The position numbers and the translations under genes are program-made. Source: Rhynchopus sp. YZ270_cl-10 (Eukaryota > Euglenozoa > Diplonemea > Diplonemida > Diplonemidae). Taken from it: DNA of 64,000 nt. The stretch is taken from the NCBI GenBank assembly GCA_964035575.1, contig OZ037907.1:930001-994000 (forward strand). The letters run 5' to 3'. This document shows positions 21,341 through 32,207 of the stretch, piece by piece. The notes under the pieces were generated by a model. The model ran no database searches. It was not told where the DNA came from and saw only the letters and a program-made list of their open reading frames with translations. The stretch's first letter is position 1. Each line of letters starts with the position of its first letter.

Positions 21341-21400
21341 CTGAGGTGGCTAAGCACAAGAGAGGCTTAGGATGCGTCTTATAAAACCTTTTTCTTCTGT
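21341..21400 (+). repeat. Dispersed repeat family A copy
   Basis: GGTGGCTAAGCACAAGAGAG followed by the CTTATAAAACC tail of the family. Confidence 0.55.
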
Positions 21401-21708
21401 TCTCTTTCTATTGATTTTACCTACTATCATATCTTGAAGTTAGCTTCTCTTTTTCTATTTTTAAAAAACTAACAAACATACCTTCCGTATCTAGTGTGCC
21501 CCCTTTTCCCTTTTTGTTTGAAAATAACATATTTTACTTCTTTTCTGTTGTACAAACCCCACCCAATACAAAGGTCCCCCCCATGAGTGGAAAAAAAAGA
21601 TATGCACAATTTATTTTTCTTCCCTACCTCCTCTTCCCCACATCCTTATTTCAAACCCTCCCTCACACACAATTTTTAATAGCCCAAAGCCATGCAGCTG
21701 ATGCTGTA

Positions 21709-21755
21709 CGATAACGAATTGAGTGATATAAAGTGACCAAGCTCAGAGAGGCCTT
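21709..21755 (+). repeat. Dispersed repeat family A copy (5' half)
   Basis: Begins GATAACGAAT and keeps the GTGACCAAGC block; the 3' half is diverged. Confidence 0.5.
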
Positions 21756-21790
21756 TGGTTCTTTTTGTACGCGATTTTTTTTTCCCCTTC

Positions 21791-21904
21791 AGATGCCAAC
21801 TTCGAAATGGATGTAGGACTGCATGGTTGGGTGTGTCCACCACCCCCCGTACATCGGTCATGATGCAAGGTACACTGTACACGAGAGGACTTTTTGCCTT
21901 TCAG
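21791..21904 (+). repeat. Dispersed repeat family B, long form
   Basis: CGAAATGGATGTAGGACTGC module, then GGTTGGGTGTGTCCACC, then the GTACACTGTACACGAGAGG module. Confidence 0.65.
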
Positions 21905-22439
21905 GTCAAAATTTTCGATTTTTTTTTATTTTTGTGCTTCACATTTTTATCACTTTTATTTATCACTCACACACCCTCTCCCCACACTCCACCCATTCCA
22001 GTACACTACCCCCCCACTCCCCCCCCACTACCATTCTTTACCTTTTTATCCTGCACACAAAACTTCCCCAAACCTTCTCAAAAAAAAATAATATGCCACG
22101 GTAAAAGCCCCCCCATCTTATCATTTCCTTCGTTGTATTCTTTATCTTCTTTTATACTCCTATTTATGGGGAGTTAAATAAAAAAATTCCCCCCTCCCCA
22201 TTCCCTCCACCCCTTTCCCCCCATTTAGAGCTGTATTCATTTCTTTTCTTTCCTGGTGAGTGAGGCTTAGGTTCTCGCTCTCTCTTTCTTTCATCACCAA
22301 ATAGTCTTTTTTTCCTCCTTTTTGGAAAATTTTTTTTGGGGGGTTTTTTTTTGACCTAAGCTAAAGGCTTAGGTTTCTTATCTTACTGAAAAAAAACGAC
22401 TTTCTTTTCTTTTATTTTCCTTAAATTTCTCATAAGGCT

Positions 22440-25400
22440 ATGGCGCGAAGTGTTCCTGCACCGAAGAAATCCCCTCCGTCGAAACCATCAAAAAAGGCGT
22501 CTCCGAAAAAATCATCTCCAAAAAAAGCTGCAAAAAAACCTGGCCCAAAAGGGGCTAACAAGCCTAGCCCCAAGAAGGTTAAAGCAAAACCGCCACCTCT
22601 CACAAAAGCATTGCTCCCGAAGACACCAAAAACCCCAGATGGGCCCCCTCCGAAGTTTCCGCCACCCACTACAACATCTGTGTCACCGTCAGCTTCTGCA
22701 TCACCAAAGGTTCCCTTTAAGGCGAATGGTTCCTGCCGATGGATTGATGTGTCAATAGAGCGTGCGTGGGGATTGATTGCTGCTGATACAAATGGAAAAA
22801 GCGATCCCTTTGTGTGTCTTTCAGGTCGCGGGCGGATACCACCAGGCTACGAAGTGAAGACAAAGATCATCCAACAAACGTTGTCCCCTTCCTGGAAGCA
22901 GCACTTCAAAATCCCGCTTCCAGGTAAGGCCGGAGTCCCAACGGTGTTGTGCTTCACAGTGTTTGACCACGATAAGTTCAGTTCGAATGATTTCCTAGGG
23001 TACGCTGAGGTCTCGCTTACGGCGCAGGATATCGAGGTGCTTGCGTTGAAGAATCGGACCTACATTCTGACGCTCGCGGGGCGTAAAGATAAAAACGACA
23101 CAACCCTGTTGAGAACGAAAGGAGACCTTGGGGAACTTCAGGTGTGTAAAACGTTGTGTCTCATAATAAGGGGTGTCGAGAAGTGTTCTTTCATTTTGTT
23201 GGATGGGGGAGGGGGGAATGATGTTGTGGTTGAACGTTGTTTGTGTGATGCAAAAGGTGAAGGTGGGTGTGTTGGGTGTGATAGTCTTGTCCAATATTGC
23301 TTTTACTTTCAAATTGATTTCTGGGGGAGTTTTGTTATGATTATAGTTGCCATTTATATTTTGAGGGGGGAAAAATACAAAAAATCATTTCACATACACA
23401 GATCACCATCCGCTCGATCATGAATGATTATAAACTGGACCCGGGTATTTTTTTGCATTCATTTGAGGTGAATTTGCTGTGGACGGAGGGGGTGACTGGT
23501 GGGAAGAAGAAGTTCTGCATGGATGCACTTGCGACTGTACGTGTCAGGGGTGTTTTGGCGGAGGAGTCGCGCACGACGAAGCGCACCTCCACACAGGTTG
23601 CAACGAAGACGTCACCGGGGTGGGACGAACGCTTTGAGTTCCTGCTTGCAGCGCCGGGGGACGCACAGTCGTCACCACGCACCGCTGCGAGCGTGGCGTC
23701 GTCGGGCTCTGGGAAGGGTCCTTCCTTCATCATCATCTGCACCATCTTCGATGTGTCCAAGAAGGACTCCTTCCTCGGCCACTGCGAGATCCGCATCCGT
23801 GCAGACGCTCTCCGAGACGGCATAGCCGCACCCATTAAAAAAAAGGTGATCCTCGGAGCAGGCGAGTCCAAAGAAGGTCTCGCCTTCGCACAGAAGATGA
23901 AAGGCAACCTAGGCTTTCTGTTCCTCGAAATCCGTGCCGCCGGGGGGAAGGAAGTCACCACAGGGACACGCGACCCGCGCCCCGTCTCCGAGCACCCCGC
24001 CTCACCACGCGAGGAAGAAGAACAGAAGCCGGCCTTCCCCGTCACACCCTCCAAAAAGGGCGAGGAAACACGCATGGATGTGACAGACGGTGCGTTCTAC
24101 CCAAAGACCGCGTTCATTCAGTTCTATGGGGGTACGGTGGAGTGGGAGTCTGCACCTACCCCTGAAGAGTGGGCTGTCATACAGGCTGCGGCGAAGGAGA
24201 AGGAAGAGAATGCGGAGGTTGCGCCCAACCCTGATGACAAACCCTCTGACACGGAGCAGGCTGGGGAGACGGAGCAGAACGACCCCAATGGGGATGGAGG
24301 TGGGGGTGGGGATGGGGATGGTGGCGATGGTGATGACGGCGGTGGCAGTGGTGGTGGTGGAGGAGGTGGAGGGGGTGGAGGTGGAGGTGGTGGTGACGAC
24401 TCGCCACGCTCCCGCAGTTCCTCTGCGTCATCGAGCTCCTCGTCCGCAGGGTCCTCGCAGGGGCCACCAAGCAATGTTCCGGTCGCGAAAGTGCAGGTTC
24501 CGTTGCCGCGCATGGACGCACCGCAGACGGAGGCACCAACGAACCCGCAGAGTGTCGCGTCCAACGCAACGGAGGTGCAGCAAAGCGCACCCGACAAGGT
24601 GATCCGTGTCGAGCATGTTATGGTCGACGGGAAAAGCGCGCCCATGACCCCAGAGCAGTTGATCTCGGTTCCCCCAGCGGCAGTGCCGATAGCGGTGTCG
24701 CCGCCGTCGGTGCCCTTGCCAGTTGGGTTGGTGTCGGCGACGGCTTCTGAGAATGTTGTGCCTCAGGCGTCGCAGCCTGTGGCTGCTGCACAGCCTGCGA
24801 TGCCTGCTGTGCCTGTGGCTGCACCGGCAGCAGCTGCGCCTGTTGCAGTGGCCCCCCAGGTTAGCAGTGCGGAAGTTGCCCCGCAGCACCCCATGGCGCC
24901 TGTCGTGCACGTACACATCACGTCGCCGCTCGTGTCACCGCTCTCTCCAGTGCAGGTTACCTCGCCGGTGGTGAGTGCGACAGTGGAGCCGGGTGGTGGT
25001 GGTGGTGTGACGTCGCCCCTGCTTGCAGTAGCCGCGCCTGTGTCGCCGTTCGCGCAGAGCTTCACGCTATCGCCATTTGATGCGGCGCAGAACCCACCGT
25101 CGGTGCCGGGCATCGACCCGTTGGATGTGACGAAGGTGACGTCGTCTATTGTGCCCGAGGTGCCGATGGTGGCAGAGGTGGCGGAGGTGGCGGGGGCGCA
25201 GGCTGCGCCAGTGGTGCCCACATCTGTGGCATCTGTGTCTGCGTCGGTGGCAGGCCCGCCGTCGGTGGCAGCTCCAGCATCCGTTGCGGGCCCTGCGTCT
25301 GTGGTGGGTCCTGCATCGGCAGTGGGCCCTGTGTCTGTGGCGGCTCCTGCGTCTGTAGTGGGTCCTGCGTCAGTTGTAAACCCCGCATCGGTGGTAGGCC

Positions 25401-28400
25401 CAGCGTCTGCAGCAGCGTCGGTTGTGGCGCCTGTGTCTGCAGTGCCCCCACCCTCAGTGCACATAAGCCACACTCGCAAGGCCTCCTCAAAGCCGCGCAG
25501 TATCAGCAGAGAGGAAAGCGTCAGTGTGCACACCCCGCCCAAGACGCACGGCCCACCACCGTCTCCTGCAGTCACCGGTGCCGCAGTCGTGCGTGGCGTG
25601 TCGGACCTACACGAGGATGCGCTGCCGATGCACCACAGTGCGTCGCAGAGCACGTTTGCGCCACCTGCGTACGGAAGCTCGGTGCAGCCGCCGTACTACC
25701 CGCACCAGCACCAGCATCACCAACACCAACACCATCATCATCATCACCAACACCCGCACCACCAACATCAGCATCACCACCACCAGCATCATCACCAACA
25801 TCATCAACACCATCAACACCACCAACACCACCAGCATCACCACCAGCATCAGCATCACCACCACCACCACCAGCACTACCCGTACTACAGCGGCTATCCA
25901 TACTACCCCCCAGTGCAGATGAACGGCGCACCTTACTACTATGGTGTGCCGCCTAATGGCACGTGGCCTGGGGCCGATGCACCCGACCCACATGCATCAC
26001 AGGCCGCACCGTCGTCGCCCCCCAGCCCTACGAAGAGCTCCCCACCACACCGTGTGCACTCTGCGTCCACCAGCGCACGCCACCACAAGACACCCTCCGA
26101 GGCACCACGTGCCGCGTCCTCTGCAGCGTCCTCTACTCCACGTGGGCCGTCTGCGCCGCAGTCGTCACCCAGCCCGGCGCGGCACACATCGCGGCACACA
26201 TCACGGCACAGCCACACTGCAGTGCCGCAGATGCCGCACTTCGTTGAGGTCCCTGTCGGCAGCCCTGACACCCCAGAGAAGCGTCGTGTGTCTGCCCCAG
26301 CACCGGTACCAGCACCACCCCAACAGGCAATACCAGCCCCAGAGTACCCACAGCCCGCCGGCGGCGAAGGGCTGACAACTGACGCCCGCGCCATGGTGTA
26401 CGGGATGCAGCTGGGCATGCAGCTTGCTGCGTTGCTGACCCCTGGGAAGGATAAGGAGAAGGAGAAGAAGAAGTCGCCTAAGAAGTCACGCTCTGCGCGG
26501 AAGCGTGAGAAGGAGAAGGCGAAGGAGGCTGACAAGGAGCGGCGTACACAGCGGCTGACTGCGGCGCTGCTGCATCGGCAGCAGCAGCGTCGTGAGAACG
26601 CTGTGCCTGTGTCGCCTCAGGCACGCCCGCTGCGCTTGGACCGGTATGCGGACACACCGACCTCGACGTCTGCAGACACACGTGCCTCGCCTAGCTCGAT
26701 CGACGGCGAGATCGACATGGCGCTGTACAGGGATGCGCAGGTGAAGGCACAGAGGCGTGACGTATCGCCACCACGCCTCACAGCAGTACCAGGGTCAGGG
26801 GCAAAGAGGGTGGGTATCAGGTCGGCGTTCAGGTCCACGCAGCAGGCACCAGCACAGCAGGTGCAGCAAGTGCAACAGCCACGTCCCGAACACCGCACCC
26901 CACGTGGTAGTGTAGTAAAGCGGTTGACGTCGGCTCTCGACAGCATGTATGTCCATTCTTTTTGGAAGCTCAGGACCCGCGCATTGTGGGGCTTTTTTTC
27001 AGCATCCCTAGTGGTTTATGTTTGTGAGAGAAAAAAATACCTTTTCTCCATCTCTCCCATCTTCCCCCGTCTACTTTGTGGATCGATGGCAACAGCATCG
27101 GGAAAGTACCCTTTCTCTACCATGACCGTGTCCTTATGTCAAATTCTCTTTCTTTTGTGCTTTCAACGTCCTCTATAGCGACGAATCACTGAGAATCTCA
27201 ATGTTTCTCTTATTCTTGAAGTCACCTCACACCACACACAGCATGAAACGCATCAACAGCCCAGGCAGCACACCGCCACCCTCTGAGGAACGGCGTGCTG
27301 AGCGGGATGCTGCGACAAGCACGACGGAGCTGGGCGCAACGTCACCTGCAGGGACACGCTACCAGACAGACACACGTGGCGTACAGCAGCGCACAGTGGG
27401 GACGAGCAGCGACACTGTACGCACGCCTGTACAGGAGGAGCGGCGGCGGGCACAACGTAGCCATCGCAGCAGGGGCACCAGGGAGAGGGAGCGGGCCAAG
27501 GAGAGCCCCGAGCAACTGCGGCAACAGCAGCGTGCACATGCCGAGCTCTCAAAACTCAAGGGCCAGACCGAGAGCCTCGCCCAGGCACAGAAGACCATAG
27601 GCCGCCTGGCACACGAGATCGCAGGCACAGACCACCCCGTTCTCGACGAGTGGCTCCTCGAGCTCCACCTCGCGCAGTACTGCAGTGCCTTCAAGAAGTA
27701 CCACATCACACCCGCTCAGGTCCCACATTTGGTATGAGCAAAAAATGATTTGACCTTTTTTAACGGAACATCGTGGGTGTCTGCATTGTCGTATTTTATT
27801 TAGGCCAATTTTTCATCCACCAACTTCTATTCTAAAGTCGCGAGGACTTTCACCTCCCTCCTTTCTCCATCTTTTTTTCTTAAACCCCCCTCGCAGCTAT
27901 TGTTTACATATTTTTATGTAAATAGTATTCGTGCATGTAAATAATCATACAATGCAACGAGGCCGAGTCGGCCTCGCCAAGGCCTGAAAATAAATACTCA
28001 GGCGTGCCTGAGGCGTACTCGGGATTAGTTACGTTTAAGTACGCCTCAGGCACGCCTGGGTATATTTATATTTCTTACCAGCATTTTGGTCATGAACAAA
28101 AAAGTATTTACCCCCAAATTTTGTGGCTTTCGATTCAGACGTAGCAAAATCTTTCAAATGCGGGGTCGCACGATGAAAAATGTGCCTCTGGGCCGAGCGA
28201 GTCGAAAAAATGAAAAGGGTTCGCTAAGCTTTGGTGCTGATGATATATATTTTGGTGGTACCTTCGGGTATTTCATTGATTCAAGAATCATTGTAAACAA
28301 ATCTCGGGGGTGCTTTTCGACTGGGTCCCTTCGGGGCCCAACTTGATGCAAGACGGAAGAGGCTCATACAAGGCTGGACCCTCTAACACTAGAGAGATCC

Positions 28401-29914
28401 CATCGAGATCCCAGAATTTTACACAGGCCTCCTTGATCCACAGACCACAGCTCTATTTTTAGTACAACTATGGGGTGGCCAAAGGACTTTTTTATACTTT
28501 TTTATACCCGAGGTATGACTCATCTTCTGCGAAGCCTCTTTTTAGGAGGCAGTTTACTGTAAGCAGTAACCATGATATTTTTCCACTAAAAATATCTTGC
28601 GACCCCGCAATTTTCTCAGCAGGACACCGAAAGTTGATTTCAGCACATTTCAGGGGGCGGAGGAAATACATGGCATGCCTTAGAAACGTGATGACCTGTG
28701 CGTAATAATTTTATATATCAGCAGAAATATGAAATCGGGTATACTTTCCCCTGGTTTTGGTACAAACTTAAAGTCACGCATTTTTTGCTAAAAAAATTGT
28801 CCGACCCCGGAATTTTTTCAGATCGCTCCGGAAATGCATCAGAGGCCCTTTTTGCGGGGGGGAAATACACACCAGGCGCCTGAAACGCAAGTATGCGTTG
28901 ATATATACTCAGGCGTGCCTGAGGCGTACTTAAACGTAACTAATCCCGAGTACGCCTCAGGCACGCCTCAGTGACGCCTCAGGCACGCCTCAGATATATT
29001 TTCCAGATACGAGTATTTTCAGGCGTACCCGGCCTCGTTGCATTGTATGAATAATACATGTAAATAATTTAAATGTAAATAGTACATGTAAATAATTATC
29101 ACTCATGTATTGTTTACATTTTCCACACCTCCCCTGTAGGGTAACCGAAGGTGAAGTGAGGTATAGTATTGAAATTGATGTGGGTGAAGGGTCAATTTTA
29201 CAAACCCGGATTTTGTGAAAATTTTTGGCCGAAAATGGGCCCCACCTAGTGACCGGGCTCATATTTTCCAAAATTTAAGTGGTCAAAAAATTGTCCAATT
29301 TTCAACATCGACCCCACCACTTTCTGGACAGATTCCGGAAATGCCAAAAAATTGTGTTTTGGGTCACGAATCCGCACCCCGTCACCAAAAACCGGCAAAA
29401 AAAAGGGGGTGGAAATAAATAATTCGAATGTAAATAGTAATTGGATGTAAATAATAGCTGTGAATAATTATATGTAAACAATACCTGTATGTAAACAATA
29501 GCTGGGAGGGGGGTTTACTCCTAATAAAATAGAAAAAGGACTCTGACACCCTCCTACTGCAAAGCGTACTCCTTCTATTTGCTCTCTTTTAAGGATCCCG
29601 TGAAGAACAGCCGTGGCTGCTATCTAGTGATAGTAGTCTATAATTAAACAAAAAATTTTCTTACCCCTCTTCTACTCTTAGCACCCAGGCCTCTATGCAA
29701 ACACATCTCCCATCTCCCCTACCCTCACCTTCCCCCACACCAGGTGGATTCTGACCTTGAAGCTATGGGCATCCTCGACCGCCACTGCAGACAGAAGATT
29801 CTCGCGCATGCATTAATATCTCCTCCAGGCGCACCACGCAGTGTTCCACGCACCCGGACCAAACAGAAGCCAACACAGGATCTTTTCGCGAATCTGGACG
29901 GGTTGGACGTTTGA
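22440..29914 (+). CDS. Four-exon C2-C2-(low complexity)-coiled coil-SAM protein
   Basis: Join 22440-23141, 23402-26946, 27242-27731 and 29744-29914; 1635 residues. All three introns are GT..AG (donors GTGTGT, GTATGT, GTATGA) and keep frame. Residues 1-90 are Lys/Pro/Ser-rich. C2A spans ~100-215 (SIERAWGLIAADTNGKSDPF, FTVFDHDKFSSNDFLG). Its last strand ELQ|ITIRSI crosses intron 1. C2B spans ~252-390 (TSPGWDERFEF, DSFLGHCEI). Then come a Gly/Asp-rich stretch (~531-566), Val/Ala/Pro-rich repeats, a His-rich run of ~60 residues (~1000-1062), an Arg/Glu-rich coiled coil (~1480-1540) and a SAM domain (~1548-1608) split by intron 3 (LAQYCSAFKKY then MGILDRHCRQKIL). Some acidic Ca-binding loop positions of C2A look present. 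A membrane or phospholipid adaptor with SAM-driven oligomerisation is inferred. Confidence 0.8.
25700..25880 (+). repeat. Histidine-codon repeat (CAC/CAT/CAG)
   Basis: A run of CACCAGCAT-type triplets encoding His with scattered Gln, inside exon 2 of the C2-SAM gene. It could bind metal or act as a phase-separation tract. Confidence 0.8.
27881..29517. mobile_element. TA-target non-autonomous DNA transposon, interrupted copy
   Basis: Inverted ends TAAACCCCCCTCGCAGC and its near-complement GCTGGGAGGGGGGTTTA, with many AT-rich TGTAAATAAT subrepeats inside. It matches the uninterrupted copy at 31546-32074 nearly base for base once the 1.1-kb insertion at 27946-29049 is taken out. There is no transposase. 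Probably Tc1/mariner-like by its TA target. Confidence 0.85.
27946..29049. mobile_element. Nested DNA element with long inverted ends
   Basis: 1104 bp with termini CATACAATGCAACGAGGCCG and CGGCCTCGTTGCATTGTATG. Subterminal GAGGCGTACT/AGTACGCCTC blocks extend the inverted repeat past 100 bp. A 6-bp duplication AATAAT flanks it (27940-27945 and 29050-29055), and the uninterrupted sister copy has a single AATAAT at that place. The ORFs within are short, so it is non-autonomous. Confidence 0.88.
29611..29652 (+). repeat. Dispersed repeat family D, copy 1
   Basis: CTATCTAGTGATAGTAGTCT plus TATAATTAAACAAA. Inside the last intron of the C2-SAM gene, ~90 bp before the acceptor. Confidence 0.7.
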
Positions 29915-30107
29915 ACATACATACGATGAGATGGGCGGCTGTGTTTGAGCATTCCGATTCTGCGTTGACAGCGCCAAAACCACAGTTCAGACAGCACTGT
30001 CAGCAAGGAAAGAAGACCTCTGGTGAGTTTGACTCTCATCGTTACTTTGTGCAGTGACATGAGTGGTGTAGCTATATGAGCTAGGAATGGGATAGATGGT
30101 GGTGGAT

Positions 30108-30156
30108 GATGTCTAGTGAGGGTAATTCTTGCGCAAAATAATGGCCCTTTGGTGAT
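30108..30156 (+). repeat. Dispersed repeat family H copy
   Basis: GTCTAGTGAGGGTAATTCTT then GCGCAAAATAATGGCCC. Confidence 0.6.
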
Positions 30157-30235
30157 GGTCTTTTTTTGATAACAGATTTAGAGTGGGTACCGCCTGAACG
30201 GAGTAGTTGAGTATCACCCACTGTGGTGTGGTTTT

Positions 30236-30286
30236 TGATGCCTAGTGAGGGTAATTCTTTTGCGCAGAAATATGGCCCTTTGGTAG
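30236..30286 (+). repeat. Dispersed repeat family H copy
   Basis: Second copy, 80 bp downstream of the first, with GCCTAGTGAGGGTAATTC and ATATGGCCCTTTGGT. Confidence 0.6.
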
Positions 30287-30589
30287 TACGGTAGATCGCC
30301 CATTGTACATATCCCGTTTTGCTTTCCCCCCCCTTCCACTCCACTTAGTGCTCATATAACCCATCTAGCCGGTTTATTGAGGTAGATATGGTCTGTTTTC
30401 GAACTGCTTTAGCAGGTTTCAGGGCAACCACGCGAGGTGCTCTAAGTATTCTTTTCAAGTCCTTTTTTAATATACCAAGCATAGTCAAAGGGGGGGAAAT
30501 AGACGGAAGGTGCGTGCCTGAAATTTTTTTTTGTTCGTTTCTTTTGTTCACTTTGTCATAATCCCAAAGTCAGATTCCTTTTTTTTTGG

Positions 30590-30650
30590 GTCAGTGCCTG
30601 CGTCTGCCGGTGTTTGGTGAGGCGTGTTGCACTTTCAACTTCTCTTTTTG
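30590..30650 (+). repeat. Dispersed repeat family C copy
   Basis: GTCAGTGCCTGCGTCTGCCG then GAGGCGTG and the tail TTGCACTTTCAACTTCTC. Confidence 0.7.
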
Positions 30651-31545
30651 AGGAAGGGGGGCTTTTTTTTTTTGCTTCGAAGCATTGTGATAGTGCAGGA
30701 TGCAATCACCCTGATGGCGTTTTGCATCTTATTTGCTTCGTCAGGTTCTCCCTCTCCTACCCCCATCCTTTTCTTCCAAGTTGTCGCATTGAAATGTAAC
30801 TCAGTGGGCGCCTTCTGTTTCAGCTGCCCTCCCCACCCCCTTCGTCTTTCCTTCGCCATGAGTCATAGACGGATGTGTAAGTGTCAGCCAAAAGAGAAAA
30901 TGGGGTGGAATAGAGCAGAGAGTTGTTTGGACCAAACCTTTTTTATGTTGTCTTGTCTCTGCCCTGGTTCCCACCCACCCCCTTGTAGGTGTGGTTTTTT
31001 TTTTTTATACGTTTTTCGCGCCCCTGGGAATTTCATCTCTGAAGCTTTTTTCTGGATTTCTCAAATTATTGTAGCGGTTCAGATCTAAAATTAGTTCAAT
31101 AGAACCACGCAACGATTTTTTCCCCTATCGCAGTTGAGCGATTCGGTAAAAGCTCAATCACACAAAAAGAGGTTGGCACGAAAAACAAAAAACAATTTGT
31201 CGTATAGCAACACAGTGCATGTAAAAGAAAAAAAGAACTGATAACTTTCCCCCCCTCATTCTTTCCATATTTTCTACACTTTTCACCTAATTTATATTCA
31301 TCTACTGTTCTTAAGGTGACTAATCTGGGGTGGCCCGTGGTCGCGGCGAATAGTCGTTTTCTAGTTTTTCGGGAAAAAATTACAACACGTCACAAATTTT
31401 GTGGATTTACTGTGAATTGGTGTGATTTTTTTATCACAGTTTAGGTTCATCTTATGAGCTTTTTATTCAACGTTTTGAACACTACACCCTCCTTACATAT
31501 GCATAATATTTTCTACACTATACACTCACCTAATTTATATTCATC

Positions 31546-32074
31546 TAAACCCCCCTCGCAGCTATTGTTTACATATTTTTATGTAAATAGTATTCGTGCA
31601 TGTAAATAATACATGTAAATAATTTAAATGTAAATAGTACATGTAAATAATTATCACTCATGTATTGTTTACATTTTCCACACCTCCCCTGTATAGTAAC
31701 CGAAGGTGAAGTGAGGTATAGTATTGAAATTGATGTGGGTGAAGGGTCAATTTTACAAACCCTGATTTTGTGAAAATTTTTGGCCGAAAATGGGCCCCGC
31801 CTAGTGACCGGGCTCATATTTTCCAAAATTTAAGTGGTCAAAAAATTGTCCAATTTTCAACATCGACCCCACCACTTTCTGGTCAGATTCCGGAAATGCC
31901 AAAAAATTGTGTTTTGGGTCACGAATCCGCACCCCGTCACCAAAAACCGGCAAAAAAAAAGGGGGGGGGAAATAAATATTTCGAATGTAAATAGTAATTG
32001 GATGTAAATAATAGCTGTGAATAATTATATGTAAACAATACCTGTATGTAAACAATAGCTGGGAGGGGGGTTTA
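31546..32074. mobile_element. TA-target non-autonomous DNA transposon, intact copy
   Basis: 529 bp with ends TAAACCCCCCTCGCAGC and GCTGGGAGGGGGGTTTA. The insertion site can be read directly. ATTCATC-TA..TA-CTGTTCTTAAGG surrounds the element, and the empty form ATTCATCTACTGTTCTTAAG is present 250 bp upstream in the other copy of the local duplication. That proves a TA target duplication. Confidence 0.92.
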
Positions 32075-32207
32075 CTGTTCTTAAGGTGACTAATCACAGA
32101 CTTACTTAGGTTCGTCTTATGAGCTTTTTATTCAACGTTTTGAACACTACACCCCGTTACCTCTTCCTCCCTTTCAGGGTCGTGCAAAACAAAGCAAAAG
32201 GTACACT

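Larger units (their letters stand above)
18736..22439. other. Intergenic between astacin copy 2 and the C2-SAM gene
   Basis: The first 1.8 kb is the duplicated 3' flank. After that it is T-rich, with repeats A (21341, 21709) and B (20324, 21791). Many short open frames rich in Phe/Leu/Ser are by-products of the T-rich tracts. No gene seen. Confidence 0.6.
27732..29743 (+). other. 2012-bp intron splitting the SAM domain
   Basis: Donor GTATGAGC at 27732, acceptor CCCACACCAG ending 29743, phase 0. It is filled mostly by a TA-target DNA transposon that itself carries a second insertion, plus a family D repeat near the 3' end. Confidence 0.85.
29915..32207. other. Intergenic between C2-SAM and RGG genes
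   Basis: Contains H repeats (30108, 30236), a C repeat (30590), a direct duplication (31262-31490 against 31508-32155) and the intact TA-target transposon. An open frame at 30624-31088 shows no motif and overlaps a C repeat. A pyrimidine tract with TTTCAG at 32172-32177 precedes the next gene. Confidence 0.6.

Noticed and set aside
23142-23401. C-terminal extension of the first C2 exon to position 23423
   Set aside because: It reads through an intron (GTGTGT..ACACAG); joining the flanking exons restores the last C2 strand.
30624-31088. 154-residue + strand frame
   Set aside because: Overlaps a C repeat and T-rich DNA, with no motif and composition typical of noise.
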